From Euonymus europaeus (taxonomy: Eukaryota; Streptophyta; Magnoliopsida; Celastrales; Celastraceae): 64,000 bases of DNA. This document shows, one piece after another, positions 1 through 10,763 of this stretch. A program made the position numbers and the translations under genes. Below the pieces are notes generated by a model. It was not told the origin of the DNA. It did not search any database and saw only the letters and a list, made by a program, of their open reading frames with translations. The stretch is from positions 19,561,996 to 19,625,995 of the forward strand of contig OY756968.1 in assembly GCA_963580455.1 (NCBI GenBank), read 5' to 3'. Numbering within the stretch: the first letter of the stretch is position 1; each line of letters starts with the position of its first letter.

Positions 1-926
1 GGAGGTCTTCCTGTGGCGGTTTAGCTGCTCATGTGCCAGTTTCAAATTCTCATTAGATGTTGCAGTTGAGGAGTGGAGATGGAGGATATCCAACATTGAT
101 TCTTTCAGTGTGAATAGCTTGAGTGTTTATGGATGGTACTTGGCTTGAGTGAGGCTATGCGCTTGGTCACCTACTTAACTATAGCTGATGCATTATGTAG
201 GTTGTGTTCGACGTTTATCTGGGCTAAGTTGGAGTTTTTTTGTGTGGTGCTTTTGTCCATTTGGTGGAGACATAATAAAAGGCTTTTTGATGAAGTACAA
301 ACGAATGCTATGAAAATATCTAACTGGACAACATCCCATTTATATGAGTTCCAAAAAGCTTGAGTGAAGGTGCTTGTGCCTTCCCCCCGTGTGCTACAGC
401 AGGTTCTAGAGCCTAGAGTCGGCCTTCATTTGGAAGGCTTAAAATGAATGTAGATACTGCCATTATTGATGGGTTGGTTTTTATTGGAGTAGGCAAAATT
501 ATTAGAGATCAAGCTGGTGTTGTATTATCTTGTTGGGCTTCACTCATTCAATGATCTTTTGATGTTTTGGTTGCGAAGCTACTGGCTATTTGTGAGGGAC
601 TTCGTCTTGCTCTCGAGTTTGTGTTCTCTCTTGAGAGCTATGAATCTGATTGCTTGATGGTTGTTCATGCAATTAATCATCCTCATGACTGTTCCATTGT
701 GGGTTCTATTGTTTCTGATATTGAGATGGTAAGCTCTTCGGCTAGTTATGGCTCTTGTCACCATATTTCTCTTTAGGAAATAAGGTGGCTCATGAACTAG
801 CGTCATTTGCAATTCGTAGTTCATTAGATAAAATGTAGAGTGATTCATGTCCACTATTCATTTCCCAATTTGTAATTGCAAATTCTGATTAATGATGATA
901 TCTTTTCTCTTTTAGAAAAAAAAAAC
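1..926 (+). mobile_element. 3' end of a LINE (non-LTR retrotransposon), degenerate
   Basis: The + strand carries the C-terminal part of a plant L1-type LINE polyprotein. A Trp-rich stretch at about 220-360 resembles the end of the zf-RVT region. An RNase H-like (RVT_3) domain follows at about 444-850, beginning near MNVDTAI and including the block LLAICEGLRLAL with an ESD acidic position and HAINHP. In-frame stops (361, 552, 775) and a frame change show it is dead. An A-rich run at 916-926 fits the LINE poly(A) tail. The 5' end lies outside the window. Domain names come from known plant LINE architecture; the residues are read directly. Confidence 0.72.
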
Positions 927-1154
927 TTAGACCCTACAACTGCAATTACCATAGACTAATGGTAGGTGAGTCTATGGTTAGAGAGGATTCTAGTATAATA
1001 ATGCCCTGTACCAAAACTTTGTCATCTCTATGTTCTTTTGTCGTGTTGGGTGTGTTATTTCCCATTTTATCACTGAATAACACTGTCTCTTTTTTTCTTT
1101 TGAAGTTTTCCCCCTTTTTTGTGTGTTTTCCTTGAATTTCTTCTCTTAATGGTT

Positions 1155-1159
1155 TTATG
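1155..1159. repeat. Copia target site duplication, left copy (TTATG)
   Basis: The five bases TTATG directly precede the 5' LTR and are repeated exactly at 11066-11070 after the 3' LTR. This is the expected 5-bp duplication of an LTR retrotransposon. Confidence 0.92.
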
Positions 1160-1461
1160 TGTTAGAGTTTATAATGTACAATTCTAATGTAAAATTAGAC
1201 TATCTTACGTTATTATTATTTCAGTCCATATCTTATTGAACTTTATAGATCTTTTGGGCCCCATGACCGTTGTCTCTCAACGACTCATTCTTAACGAATC
1301 TTTAGCCTTCTATATTTGTATTGGATCTGTGGTGATGTGATGTACGTGAACTTGCCTCTTTATGCCTTACAACTCTTCTTCTCTGCCTTATCTTCTTCTT
1401 TTTCTTCTTTGTCATTTGCAATTATCAGGCTATTTGACTTACGAAATATTCTTAATTTTCA
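1160..1461 (+). repeat. 5' LTR of the Copia element
   Basis: It starts TGTTAGAGTTTATAATG and ends TTAATTTTCA, so it has TG...CA ends. It matches 10764-11065 over its full 302 bp with scattered substitutions. It is followed immediately by the primer-binding site. Confidence 0.93.
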
Positions 1462-1474
1462 TGGTATCGAAGCC
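1462..1474 (+). other. Primer-binding site (initiator tRNA-Met type)
   Basis: TGGTATCGAAGCC directly follows the 5' LTR. The usual plant Copia PBS is TGGTATCAGAGCC, complementary to the 3' end of initiator tRNA-Met. This copy has a local GA/AG swap. Confidence 0.8.
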
Positions 1475-1515
1475 CGATTGGAAAGTCTATTATAGAAGAA
1501 AATAAAAATCCAAGA

Positions 1516-2905
1516 TGAATACACAAGATCAAAGCGTTGGAACTCCTGGGAATCCGGGCACAACAAATCCATGAAGTACTCTTTTGAATCCCTACAATAT
1601 TTTGGCATCAGACTTCACAATTACAAGCCTTGTATCAGTAAAGTTCAACGGATCGAACTATAACTTCTGGAGTACCATCATAATCGATGCTCTGGAATCA
1701 AGGAACAAGCTAGGGTTTATAGATGGGAGTCTCAAGATGTCAGATCCAACAAACAATGATGGAAAAGCAACAACTCACTCATCAAGCGATGGATTTTAGG
1801 TTGCATGGATGAAGCAATTATGGCGAGTCTTTCAGAATCCAACACTGCTTATAAGCTATGGAATAATTTGAAAAATAGATACACGAAAAAGAATAGAGGA
1901 AGACTCTATTAGATATTGAGGGATATCTCTACCATTAAACAAGGTAGCATGCATGTTATGGAATACTACACAAAGATTAAGACTTTGTGGGATGAACAAA
2001 ATAGGCACAAGAAAAGGCCCAAGTGTAATTGCGGGCAATGTCAATGTGATCTGTCGATCGATGTGTTTGAGCAGGAGGAACATGAGAGATTAATGCAATT
2101 TTTTGATGGGATTATCTGAAAATTATAAAGGTGTGAGCTCACAAATGAAACATATGAATCCATTGCCAGATGTGGACAGAGCTTTGGGGATAATTATGGA
2201 GGAAGAGACAAAATTGGGAATGGAGAATTTCAACAATGCTCAAAATGCAATGGCAATGAGTTTCCAGAAAGGTCAAGGACAGAATAATAGAGCTCAACAA
2301 AGAGATCAAGGTAGAAACAATTATCAGGATAAAAATGCCAAGAATGCAATATGAGAAAACAGTAGGGAAATTTGTTTTGCAGCTTACAAAATAGAAAACT
2401 GCTTCAAGATCAATGGTTTTCCAAATTACCAGAATGCAAAAAGGAAAAGAGATGATTAAGGAAGTTGGAACCAAAACAAGTCATACATAGCTAATCAAAC
2501 AGTAAGTCATTTGAATGATGATCAAGTCAAGTTGACTAGTGATCAATATGGACAGTTCATAAGCTAACTCAAATCCAAAGGAAACCAAGAAGAATCTTCT
2601 TACAATTCGCATATTGGAACTGTTGTTGCAGTTGGAGGTAAGAATGTGAAACACAAAATTGAATATAGATGGATATTGGATACCGGTGCATCAGATCATG
2701 TAGTATGTGATTTATCATTATTTGACTCATATCACAAAGAACATGATTCTTATGTGACTTTGCCTATTGGTCATACACACACCATATCTCATATAGGAAT
2801 TGTCAAGCTGAAAAATGGAATAATGTTAAAGAATGTATTGTGTGTGCCTACTTTTAATATAAATTTGGTACCCATAGGAAGACTGACACAAAATGATTAG
2901 TATAT
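1516..2905 (+). pseudogene. Copia gag and protease region, broken
   Basis: Gag starts near 1516 and includes the block FNGSNYNFWS typical of Copia gag, then FFDGIIWK-like and EEETKLGMENF segments in shifting frames. The region 2646-2900 holds the aspartic protease: the active-site motif DTGASDHV and later LKNVLCVP, then NLVPIGRL. Stops at about 1797, 1911, 2118 and 2352 and several frame changes break gag. The protease segment alone is open for 84 codons. A retropepsin cleaves the polyprotein; here it cannot be made as part of a working Gag-Pol. Confidence 0.85.
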
Positions 2906-2933
2906 TGTAATCTTTATACGTGAAAAGTGTGAA

Positions 2934-3800
2934 TTGCAGGAATTGAGCACATGCAAGAAGACTGGAATTGGTGTTTTAAATAAAAGATTATATTTGATAT
3001 GTGAAAATGGAAGTAGAAGGATGAATCAGAGAAGTGGCAGAACAATGGTTGAAAGTTTTACATGGCATGATAGGCTAGGACACCCATTTGATTTTGTAAT
3101 GAAATTGTTAGGATCAGAATTTCAAGAAAAATTAGAATGTAATGATTACTTGTATGGAAAGATGAAAAGGTTACCTTTTGGTAATAGTTTATCTAGAACA
3201 TGTAAGACTTGAATTAATACATGCAGATATTTGGGGACCTAATATAGTTTTTTCACATGAGAGACATAAGTATTTTCTAACCTTGGTAGATGATTATAGT
3301 CGAATGACATGGATATTCTTGATGAAAAATAAAGGAGAAACCAGGGTATACACTGAAGCCTTTTCAAGCTATGTTAAAAACAATTTGATAGTAGAATTAA
3401 GTCAATTAGAAATGACAATGATCTTAAATTTAATATGGTAGATTTTTATATGAAGGAAGGAATTTTGCATCAAAAATCATGTAATTATACTCCTCAACAA
3501 AATGGAATAGTTGAAAGGAAACATCAACATATTGTAAATGTAGCAAGAACCATGAGAATTAAATTTGGATTACCTAAGGAATATTGGAATCATTGTGTGC
3601 AAACTGCTGTGTTTTTAATCAATAGGTTGCCTACAGAAGTTTTGAAGAAAATAACACCTTACGAGATCCTATATGATAAGAAATTTGATTATAGCAATCT
3701 GAGGACATTTGGATGTTTGTGCTTTGCCAAGGATAACAGACCTAGGACATCAAAGTTTGATATTAAAGCTAGAAAATGTATATTTTCGGATATCAATTAG
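2934..3800 (+). pseudogene. Copia GAG-pre-integrase and integrase, broken
   Basis: The pre-integrase block shows WHDRLGHP at about 3063. The integrase core follows with LIHADIWGP and TLVDDYSRMTW (first and supporting acidic residues). After a frameshift come NYTPQQNGIVERKHQ (the catalytic E block) and YEILYDKKFDYSNLRTFGC. A frame change lies near 3178-3212 and another near 3440. Integrase would insert the cDNA into the host chromosome; this copy is dead. Confidence 0.87.
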
Positions 3801-4850
3801 GAGTAAAAGGATATAAAGTAATTGATCTAACTAATCAAGAAGTATTTGTGTCTAGAGATGTAGAGTTTAAGGAACAAGAATTCCCCTTTAAGATTGAAAT
3901 TGTGAGTAATGAGTATCAACAGGTCCTTGATAAAGAACCAACTAAAGGTCCAGAAATAAAAGATATTAGTGAAGTTAATCAAGGTAGAAGTAGGAAACTA
4001 CCTGAATATCTAAAAGATTATGTATGTAATAAAATAACAGTGAAAGACAAATTTCTAAGAGAAATATCAAAGAATGTAACTTTTCAAATATTCATAGAAC
4101 TTATATTAATTCTATTAATGTTATAACTGAGTCATCGACATACAGAATTGCATCTAGGGATAGCAGATGGTGTGAAGAAATAAGTAAAGAAATGCACGCC
4201 TCGGAGGAAAATAAAACCTGGACTATAGTTTTTGAACCCAAAGATAGAAATAACATAAGATGTGAATGGGTATATAAAGTGAAGTATAACTATGATGGGA
4301 TAGTAGAGAGATTTAAGGCTAGACTAGTGCCTTAGGTTACAATCAAAGTGAAGGCTTTGATTATAATGAAACATTTGCACCAGTTGTAAAAAAGACAACT
4401 GTAAGGCTTTTCTTTGCATTAGTAAGCAAGAACAATTGGATACTTGAGCACATAGATGTTCATAATGCATTTTCAAATGGAAATCTTAATGAAATAGTGT
4501 ATATGAAAGCTCCACCTGGATATCACTTAAAAGAGGATATGTATGTAAACTAAACAAATCTATATATGGCTTGAAGCAAGCTTCAAGACAATGAAATGAA
4601 AAATGTAAAGAAACACTTTGGGATTATGGTTTTCTACAATCTAAGGCTGATTAATCTTTGTTTTATTATAGGGAAGAAACAAAGATTGTTTTATTAGTGA
4701 TTTATATAGATGATATGGCTCTAGGAGGAAATGATCAAGAACTAATCAATGATATTAAAAGACATCTTAAGAATAGCTTCAAAATTAAGGAGTTAGGACC
4801 TTTAAAATATTTTCTTGGAATTGAGGTTATTAGATCTAAAAAGGGTTGTT
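3776..4850 (+). pseudogene. Copia integrase C-terminus and reverse transcriptase, broken
   Basis: The C-terminal extension continues to about 4125. RT landmarks then appear across frames: CEWVYKVKYN near 4261, YNETFAPV near 4362, HNAFSNGNLNE near 4460 and the catalytic block YIDDMALGG near 4704, followed by LGPLKYFLGIEV near 4795. Stops at about 4334, 4552 and 4652 and frame shifts interrupt it. The coding sequence is cut at 4956 by the nested solo LTR and resumes at 9937 after a duplicated stretch. Confidence 0.87.
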
Positions 4851-4956
4851 TATGAATCAAAGAAAATACATTACAGATCTTATTGAAGAGACAAAACAGA
4901 CAGATCCTAAAAATACACATAATTCAATAGTTTTGTCAACAAAACTACATTACAAT
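4840..4956 (+). repeat. Long direct duplication of Copia sequence, left copy
   Basis: This stretch of Copia RT reappears at 9937-10053 with no difference visible by eye. The match is 117 bp, or 119 bp if the shared border bases are counted. It abuts the left end of the nested solo LTR exactly. Confidence 0.93.
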
Positions 4957-5169
4957 TGTTGTACCCCATTTTTGCCCGGATCCCACAAAATTTAAATTCA
5001 AAACATGGATAAATTCATTCAATGACCCATAACCCAACACAAGCTCCAAAGTCCAAATAAGTGACCTATTTTGTTGCACAAATTAAATCCAAACAATAAA
5101 CCATAAGCCCAAAGATTAAGGCCCAAATATTAACTCAAGCATGTAGCCCGGCCCGGCCTAAACTTCTTT

Positions 5170-5330
5170 AACCTAATGTCATAGGAAGAAAAAGATATGG
5201 AGAGAAAAAGGAAAGAGAGCACCATATGGAGAGAAAAAGGAAAGAGAGAGAGGAGTTGACCGGAAAAAGGAAAGAAAGAGAGGAGATGACCGGAAAAAGG
5301 AAAGAGTAGAGGGATGTGCGGGATTCTTGA
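5170..5330 (+). repeat. Purine-rich tandem repeats in the LTR
   Basis: About four imperfect units of the type GGAGAGAAAAAGGAAAGAGAG, of 30-45 bp, some with TTGACCGG inserted. They are purine-rich on the + strand. Confidence 0.75.
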
Positions 5331-5651
5331 GAGATTTAGGGATGCCGGAAAAGGAAAACACGGTTAGGATGTGAAAGATAGAGATGCCATAGGATGGGGA
5401 AGGAAAGAAATCAAGGGAGAATTAGAAGAGTTGACATGATTTTAGGGATTCTTTGGGAAGAAAGGATTCGGTTTTGGTATTATAAAAAGAGGTGTTGGTT
5501 ATGTGAAAAAGGGGCACAAAAAAAGGGGGGATCGAGCAACCCTAACCCTCTCTTCTCTCAACTTAAGCCACCACCACAATTCTTCTTCTCCCAAATACAC
5601 TAAAAACCATATCACCACATAAACCACCATTTTCACTGCCACCATATGTCC

Positions 5652-6190
5652 ACCTTCTGAAACTTCAAATCATAATCCGACCGTTCAAAATCAAGATCAC
5701 TCCTTCTTCTAATCCCTGTCCAACAATCAGCCAAATCAAACCACAAATAGCCCTCCATCCGTCACCAATCCCAAAACTTCATTTTGAGAAATATTCCTAC
5801 ACAAATCAGTTCGGAAACCAGTTTCGATACTAACCTTCTGAAGCTTTAAATCACAATCCGTCCGTCCAAAATCAAGATCACTCCGTCTACTAACCACTGC
5901 CAATAAATCAGAAAAATCCAACCACAGAAAGCCCTCCATCCGTCACCATTCCCGAACTCCATTTTGATGAATATCCCTACAAAAATCAGTTTGGAAACCA
6001 GTTTTGAACTTGATCTTCTGGAGCTTCAAATCAGAATCCCACCGTTCCGAATCAAGAAAAGACTGTCCTATAACCACTCTCCAAATATCAGCCAAATCGA
6101 ACCGTGGATAATGCTCCAAAAGTTGGTATTTCCGAAACTGTATTGTGAATATTTCTCTTTATTGTTTTTGTTTTTGAGTCTTTGAATGTT
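5652..6190 (+). repeat. Three tandem ~180-bp repeats in the LTR
   Basis: Units start at 5652, 5833 and 6013, giving periods of 181 and 180 bp. Each begins with CTTCTG followed by A/G and CTTCAAATCA or a variant, then CCGTTC/CCGTCC and AATCAAGA. The third unit degenerates after about 6130. Confidence 0.85.
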
Positions 6191-6845
6191 GTGTGTAGGC
6201 TTAAAATTGTATTTGGGGCTTTAGGTGTTTTATTTGGGCTTAAACATGAGTATTTATTTGATGATAATTGGGCTTCATAAATGGATTAGGTGAAGCATTT
6301 GGACTTTTGTATGTATGTTGGATTTAATGGTTTGGGCCAATGGATTGTATGAATTATTTAGATTTTGGGTTTTATGTTTGGATTTGAAAATTGCATGAAA
6401 AATAAATTCTATGTGACATTTTGTATGTTTATTGCATCAAAGCAATTGATTATAAGTTTTCAATTATGTTAATTTAATAACATGATTGAAATATTCGATT
6501 GCTAATAAAAAAAGGGGAACCGAGATTGCATGTCATTCATCATTCTTCAACATTGTTAATATGCTATTTGAAACGTGTTTATATGTGAATTGAATAATTG
6601 ATTTAATGTTGTTTGATTTATGTGTTAATTATGTGATTTAATATTTTATTATGTTGGATTAGGGGATTTGCGATAATTGATATCGTATAATTTCCAAAAA
6701 AAACTCGGTTCCCAACATTTTATTTTTATTTTTATTTTATCCCTGTTTTGTTTTTATTTTTATTTATCTATATCATATTTTATTTTTATTTTATTTTATT
6801 TTCATCTTATTTATCTTTATCTCTATTTCTATTTTTATTTTACTT

Positions 6846-6854
6846 TATTTTTAA
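6846..6854. repeat. 9-bp MULE target duplication, left copy
   Basis: TATTTTTAA here is repeated exactly at 9320-9328 on the other side of the element. Confidence 0.9.
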
Positions 6855-7025
6855 GGGCAAATTAGATAAAAGGACATAATCATGTTTAATTTTAGAAGGA
6901 GGTTCAATTCATTTAAAAAATTAGAAATAAGGACAAAATAATTAAACTACCCAAACTATCCCTCTCATCCATTGTACATGGTTTTCATCTTCGACAATCA
7001 TATCTCCTCTTCCTGACATCTGATC

Positions 7026-7090
7026 GAAGAGAGACCACTGCTGTTGAAATTGTATCGTCGAGAGGAGTCCAACGACGGTGGTCTCTCTTC
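7026..7090. repeat. Hairpin module 1 of the MULE
   Basis: The left arm 7026-7046 (GAAGAGAGACCACTGCTGTTG without its last base) pairs with 7070-7090, with two mismatches in 21 bp and a 23-nt loop. Confidence 0.85.
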
Positions 7091-7181
7091 AATCCGCCTT
7101 CGGAAAAGGCCGGATCAAGGCAAATCGTTCGAAACACATTTTGCCTCGATCTGGACATTTCTGATTTCGGATTAAAGCGAT

Positions 7182-7230
7182 ATTGGTGGCGTTGGATTCA
7201 TATCGGCCAAACGATTCCAACGCCACCATT
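7182..7230. repeat. Hairpin module 2 of the MULE
   Basis: ATTGGTGGCGTTGGA at 7182-7196 pairs with TCCAACGCCACCATT at 7216-7230, with one mismatch in 15. Confidence 0.82.
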
Positions 7231-8732
7231 CTTACCTCGATCCAACGTCTGAAACAATTGCAGCAATGAAAAAAAGTTTTGGGGCGTCATTGGAGCTTCG
7301 CGATGGCTTTCCGGCTGCTGTGGACCTCTGTTTTACCTGCCATAGGTCGGGTTTTACTCCCCTCATAGTTGCGCTTCTTTTGAGATCAACGACGGTCATT
7401 TTGGTGGTCGGACAAAAAAGTTAGGCTAAAAAATATGAAATTATAGTTTTAAAACTATTTTCTCTGTATAACCTATATTTCTCTGTAGAATCTTTATTTA
7501 TCTTTAGAATCACTTTTTCTCTGTAAAATATATTTTTCTTTGTAAAATATATATTTTTCTATATAATAGACTCAAAGCTCGTATTCAATACTAAAACCCT
7601 ATGTCCCAAAGTTCAGACATAAAAGTCAGGCCAAAAATTATGAAATCGTAGTTTTCGTTCTACTGCTAGTGCATAATTTTTTCTCTCTTTTTAACCTATA
7701 TTTATGTGTATAATCTTTATTTCTCCGTAGAATCTTTATTTATCTTTAGAATCACTTTTTCTCTATACAATAGACCAAAAGCTCGGATTCAACACTAAAT
7801 TAAAACCATATGTTTTAAGGTTCAGACATAAAAGTCAAGCCAAAAAAATATGAAATCACAATTTTCTTTCTATTGCTAGTGCGTAACTCATTTTCTCTTT
7901 ACAACTTATATTTCTCTGTAGAACTCTTATTTATCTGTAGAACTCTTTTTCTCTGTAGAACCTATATTTTTTTGTAAAACCTTTATTTATCTTTAGAATC
8001 AATTTCTCTTCGTAAAATATCTTTTTCTCTATACAATAGACCCAAAACTCGGATTCAATACTAAAATCCTATGTCCCAAGTGATGAACCCAAGGTTCCGA
8101 CATAAAAGTCAGGCCAAAAAATACGAAATCAAATTTTTCGTTAAACTCTTAGTGCATAACTCTTGTTCTCTTTATAACTTATATTTCTCTGTAGAACCTT
8201 TATTTCTCTGTACAATTCTTTTTTCGATGTAATTTTTCTCTATTCGACAGACCCAAATAACAGATTCACTACTAAACTTTTATGTCCCAAGTGATGAACC
8301 TCAAGGCTAGGATTCGTTAAACCCTAACGGGCTCAAGGAACGGATTCACTACTAAAATATTAAATGTCACAAGTGCTAAACTCTAGGGTCCTAACTACTA
8401 AAACCTAACAGGCTCAGGTACCCTAAACACCGGGTTCAAACTTCCAAAATTGGTTAGAACTCTTTTTTCCTGTAGAACTATTTTTTTTCTCTATTTGACA
8501 AATCAAAACCCGGATTCGCTATTAAAAACCTATGTCCCAAGTGATGAACTAGAAAGTTCAGATTCACTAAATCCAACAAATTCTTACCATTGGAAACACT
8601 TTAAGCAAGACCTAGATAATGGGCCAATAATATCATCATAAAATGTACAGTGCTATTTTTCTCTGTAGAAAATACTTTTTCTCTGTAGAACCTTCGAAAA
8701 TGTTTTTTGATCGGGTAATCACTTTCCGATGA

Positions 8733-8815
8733 CGGATTGAGGCGAGACCAGTGACGTTGGAATTGCCCAACCAAGATGAATTCAAAGCCACCAGTCTCGT
8801 CTTAATCCGTCTCCA
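8733..8815. repeat. Hairpin module 3 of the MULE
   Basis: CGGATTGAGGCGAGACCAG-like sequence at the left pairs with CTGGTGGC-type sequence and AGTCTCGTCTTAATCCG at the right. The arrangement (outer GAGACGAG stem, inner GTTGG/CCAAC) repeats that of modules 1 and 2. Confidence 0.75.
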
Positions 8816-9048
8816 TAAACGGCCAGATCGAGGTAAAACACGTTCTAATTGGTGCCGACTATTTTGCCTTGATTTGGAAGTTTTTAGTTTTTAATGTCGA
8901 ATCTCGACAAGTCTAATGACGTTGGATTTTTCTCGGCCTAACGATTCTAACAGCACTGATCTTACCTTGATCTGACACGAGAAACGATCGGATTGAGGTA
9001 AAACGTGTTATGAACGTATTGCCTCGAATTGACAGTTTTTGATATCGA

Positions 9049-9125
9049 ATCTTGGCAAAATTAATGGAGTTGGATTCGTCTCGACCTCACGATTCCAACG
9101 CCATTGGCTTCTCCTCAATCCAAAG
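9049..9125. repeat. Hairpin module 4 of the MULE
   Basis: AATGGAGTTGGATTCGTCTC at the left is matched by GATTCCAACGCCATT at the right. A weaker, more decayed module of the same design lies at about 8890-8980. Confidence 0.7.
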
Positions 9126-9319
9126 TCGGAAGCATCCACAACGAGAAAAATAAGTTTTCAATTATATTTGATTGGAATAACAATGACAAATCTGCAATTT
9201 CAAGTTTTGTCCTTAATTCAATAAATTTAAAAATCAGCTGGATCTTAACTCATAAAAAAAATTCAGCTTTCCTTTTACTCTTAAAAATTAGTAAATTTGG
9301 ACCTAAGCCTAATTTCCCC

Positions 9320-9328
9320 TATTTTTAA
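9320..9328. repeat. 9-bp MULE target duplication, right copy
   Basis: Exact repeat of 6846-6854 (TATTTTTAA). Confidence 0.9.
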
Positions 9329-9936
9329 ACCTATGTAGTATATAAAAATTATATTAAAAGTTTTTACCTACGATGGAATTGATTTGGGGAATGCATTGGA
9401 TGCACCCTCGGATAAATTCTTGAGGTGAGAGTGTTTCTTGGGAGATTTGACCATTGGATGGAAAAATCCCATGAACCTCAATATTAAGACTTTTAATATA
9501 ATTTTTATAAATATTATAAAATTATTTTATTATATTTGAATATAGTTTACATATATATTTTATAAATTCATTTTATTTTAATGGAGCTTTATATTTGGTT
9601 AAATTATTTTATCCTATATAGCTATTATATTTTTCTAAAGATTATTTTCATCCTATATAATTTTTCTTGTATAATGTATAATTATTTTACCTTATATAAG
9701 TATTTTTTACGATTAAAAAAATCATTTAATGGGATAATAAAAGTTAAGTCGGCAACTGTTTTTAAAACAGGCGTTGTGGGGTGCCTCACACCTTCCCCAT
9801 ACGCAACAAACTCGCTTACCCTTTTTCTGGATTTTTCATAGACCAAAATTATATTTTTTCATGGTGACCAATTGCACCTATTCAATTGGTGGCGACTTCA
9901 TATATTTTATTATATTTATATTTAAAATCTCATTCA

Positions 9937-10053
9937 AAAGGGTTGTTTATGAATCAAAGAAAATACATTACAGATCTTATTGAAGAGACAAAACAGACAG
10001 ATCCTAAAAATACACATAATTCAATAGTTTTGTCAACAAAACTACATTACAAT
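9937..10053 (+). repeat. Long direct duplication of Copia sequence, right copy
   Basis: Second copy of 4840-4956. From here the Copia reading frame continues without a break into the RNase H region. Confidence 0.93.
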
Positions 10054-10738
10054 TTAGGAAATGATTTACATGAGCCTCAGGAATATAGGAAAATCATTGG
10101 CAGACTCATGTATGTGTCTTTAACTATACCTGATCTCACATTTGCTATAAATAATCTTGCACAATACATGCAAAAATGCACTGATTGTCATTTAAATGTT
10201 GCATACAGAGTGGTTAAATATCTTAGAACTACTACTGCCTATAGACTATTTTCTCCTGCATATAAGAATTTGCAGTTGCAAGGTTTTTGTGATGCTGACT
10301 AGGCATCATGCAAGGATACAAGAAGGTCTGTAATAGGTTTTTGTGTCAAACTTGGGGAATGTTTGATTTAATGGAAGTCAAAGAAGCAAAGTACAATAGC
10401 AAGATCCTCAGCAGAGACAGAGTATAGATCATTAGCTGCAGCTACAACAGAATTACAATGGTTGTCTAATCTGTTTCAAAAGCTACATATTACTATTCAA
10501 CATCCCATGATACTTCATTGTGATAATCAGGCTGCACTTCACATAGCAAAGGAAACCAGTATTTCATGAACATACAACACATATCGAGTTAGACCTCCAT
10601 TTTAGTAGGGAGAAGGTGCAACAAGGAATTATCAAGCTCTGCTATCTCAAGTCTCAGGATCAGTCAGCTAATATTCTAACTAAAGAAGTCCCTATATTGA
10701 CTCTAAAAAAGACTTCTTTGCATAATTAACATGAAACC
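9949..10738 (+). pseudogene. Copia RT C-terminus and RNase H, nearly intact
   Basis: The frame from about 9949 reads through YRKIIGRLMYVSLTIPDLTFA and LRTTTAYRLFSPA to QGFCDAD, where a TAG stop (10300-10302) replaces the Trp usual in DADWA. RNase H continues with RRSVIGFCVKLGE, then ARSSAETEYRSLA and LHCDNQAALHIA. A frameshift near 10560 precedes the final HIELD...REKVQQG and LTKEVP blocks. RNase H removes the RNA strand during reverse transcription. This part is clearly less damaged than gag. Confidence 0.87.
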
Positions 10739-10754
10739 ATATCATGTTCATCTT

Positions 10755-10763
10755 GAAGTGGGG
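10755..10763 (+). other. Polypurine tract of the Copia element
   Basis: GAAGTGGGG sits directly before the 3' LTR and would prime plus-strand synthesis. Confidence 0.8.

Larger units (their letters stand above)
6855..9319. mobile_element. Non-autonomous Mutator-like element (MULE), 2465 bp
   Basis: The element is bounded by a perfect 9-bp duplication, the hallmark of the Mutator superfamily. Its ends are related inverted sequences: GGGCAAATTAG at the left and, reading inward from the right, GGGGAAATTAGGCTTAGG. No transposase coding is seen. The interior holds degenerate tandem units (each with TCAGACATAAAAGTCA-like cores near 7613, 7822 and 8096), strings of CTCTGTAGAA/TTTATTT repeats, and inverted-repeat modules near both ends. 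A truncated, inverted second copy lies at 45675-46887. Confidence 0.82.
4957..9936. mobile_element. Solo LTR of a large Tat/Ogre-like Gypsy element, with a MULE inside
   Basis: The insert begins TGTTGTACCCCATTTTTG and ends CTCATTCA, so it has TG...CA ends. The last 170 bp hold GGGTGCCTCACACCTTCC, ACTCGCTTACCC and GGTGGCGAC, which I associate with the R/U5 end of plant Tat-lineage Gypsy LTRs (from memory). A TATA-like TATTATAAAAAGA at about 5478 fits the U3 promoter. No internal coding region, PBS or second LTR is present. Without the 2.47-kb MULE and its duplication it is about 2.5 kb. It lacks the normal 5-bp duplication and is flanked instead by 117 bp of duplicated host element. Confidence 0.72.

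Noticed and set aside
4952..9941. A 5-bp target duplication for the Tat/Ogre-like solo LTR
   Set aside because: The bases left of the TG start (ACAAT) and right of the CA end (AAAGG) do not match. Only the 117-bp duplication is present.
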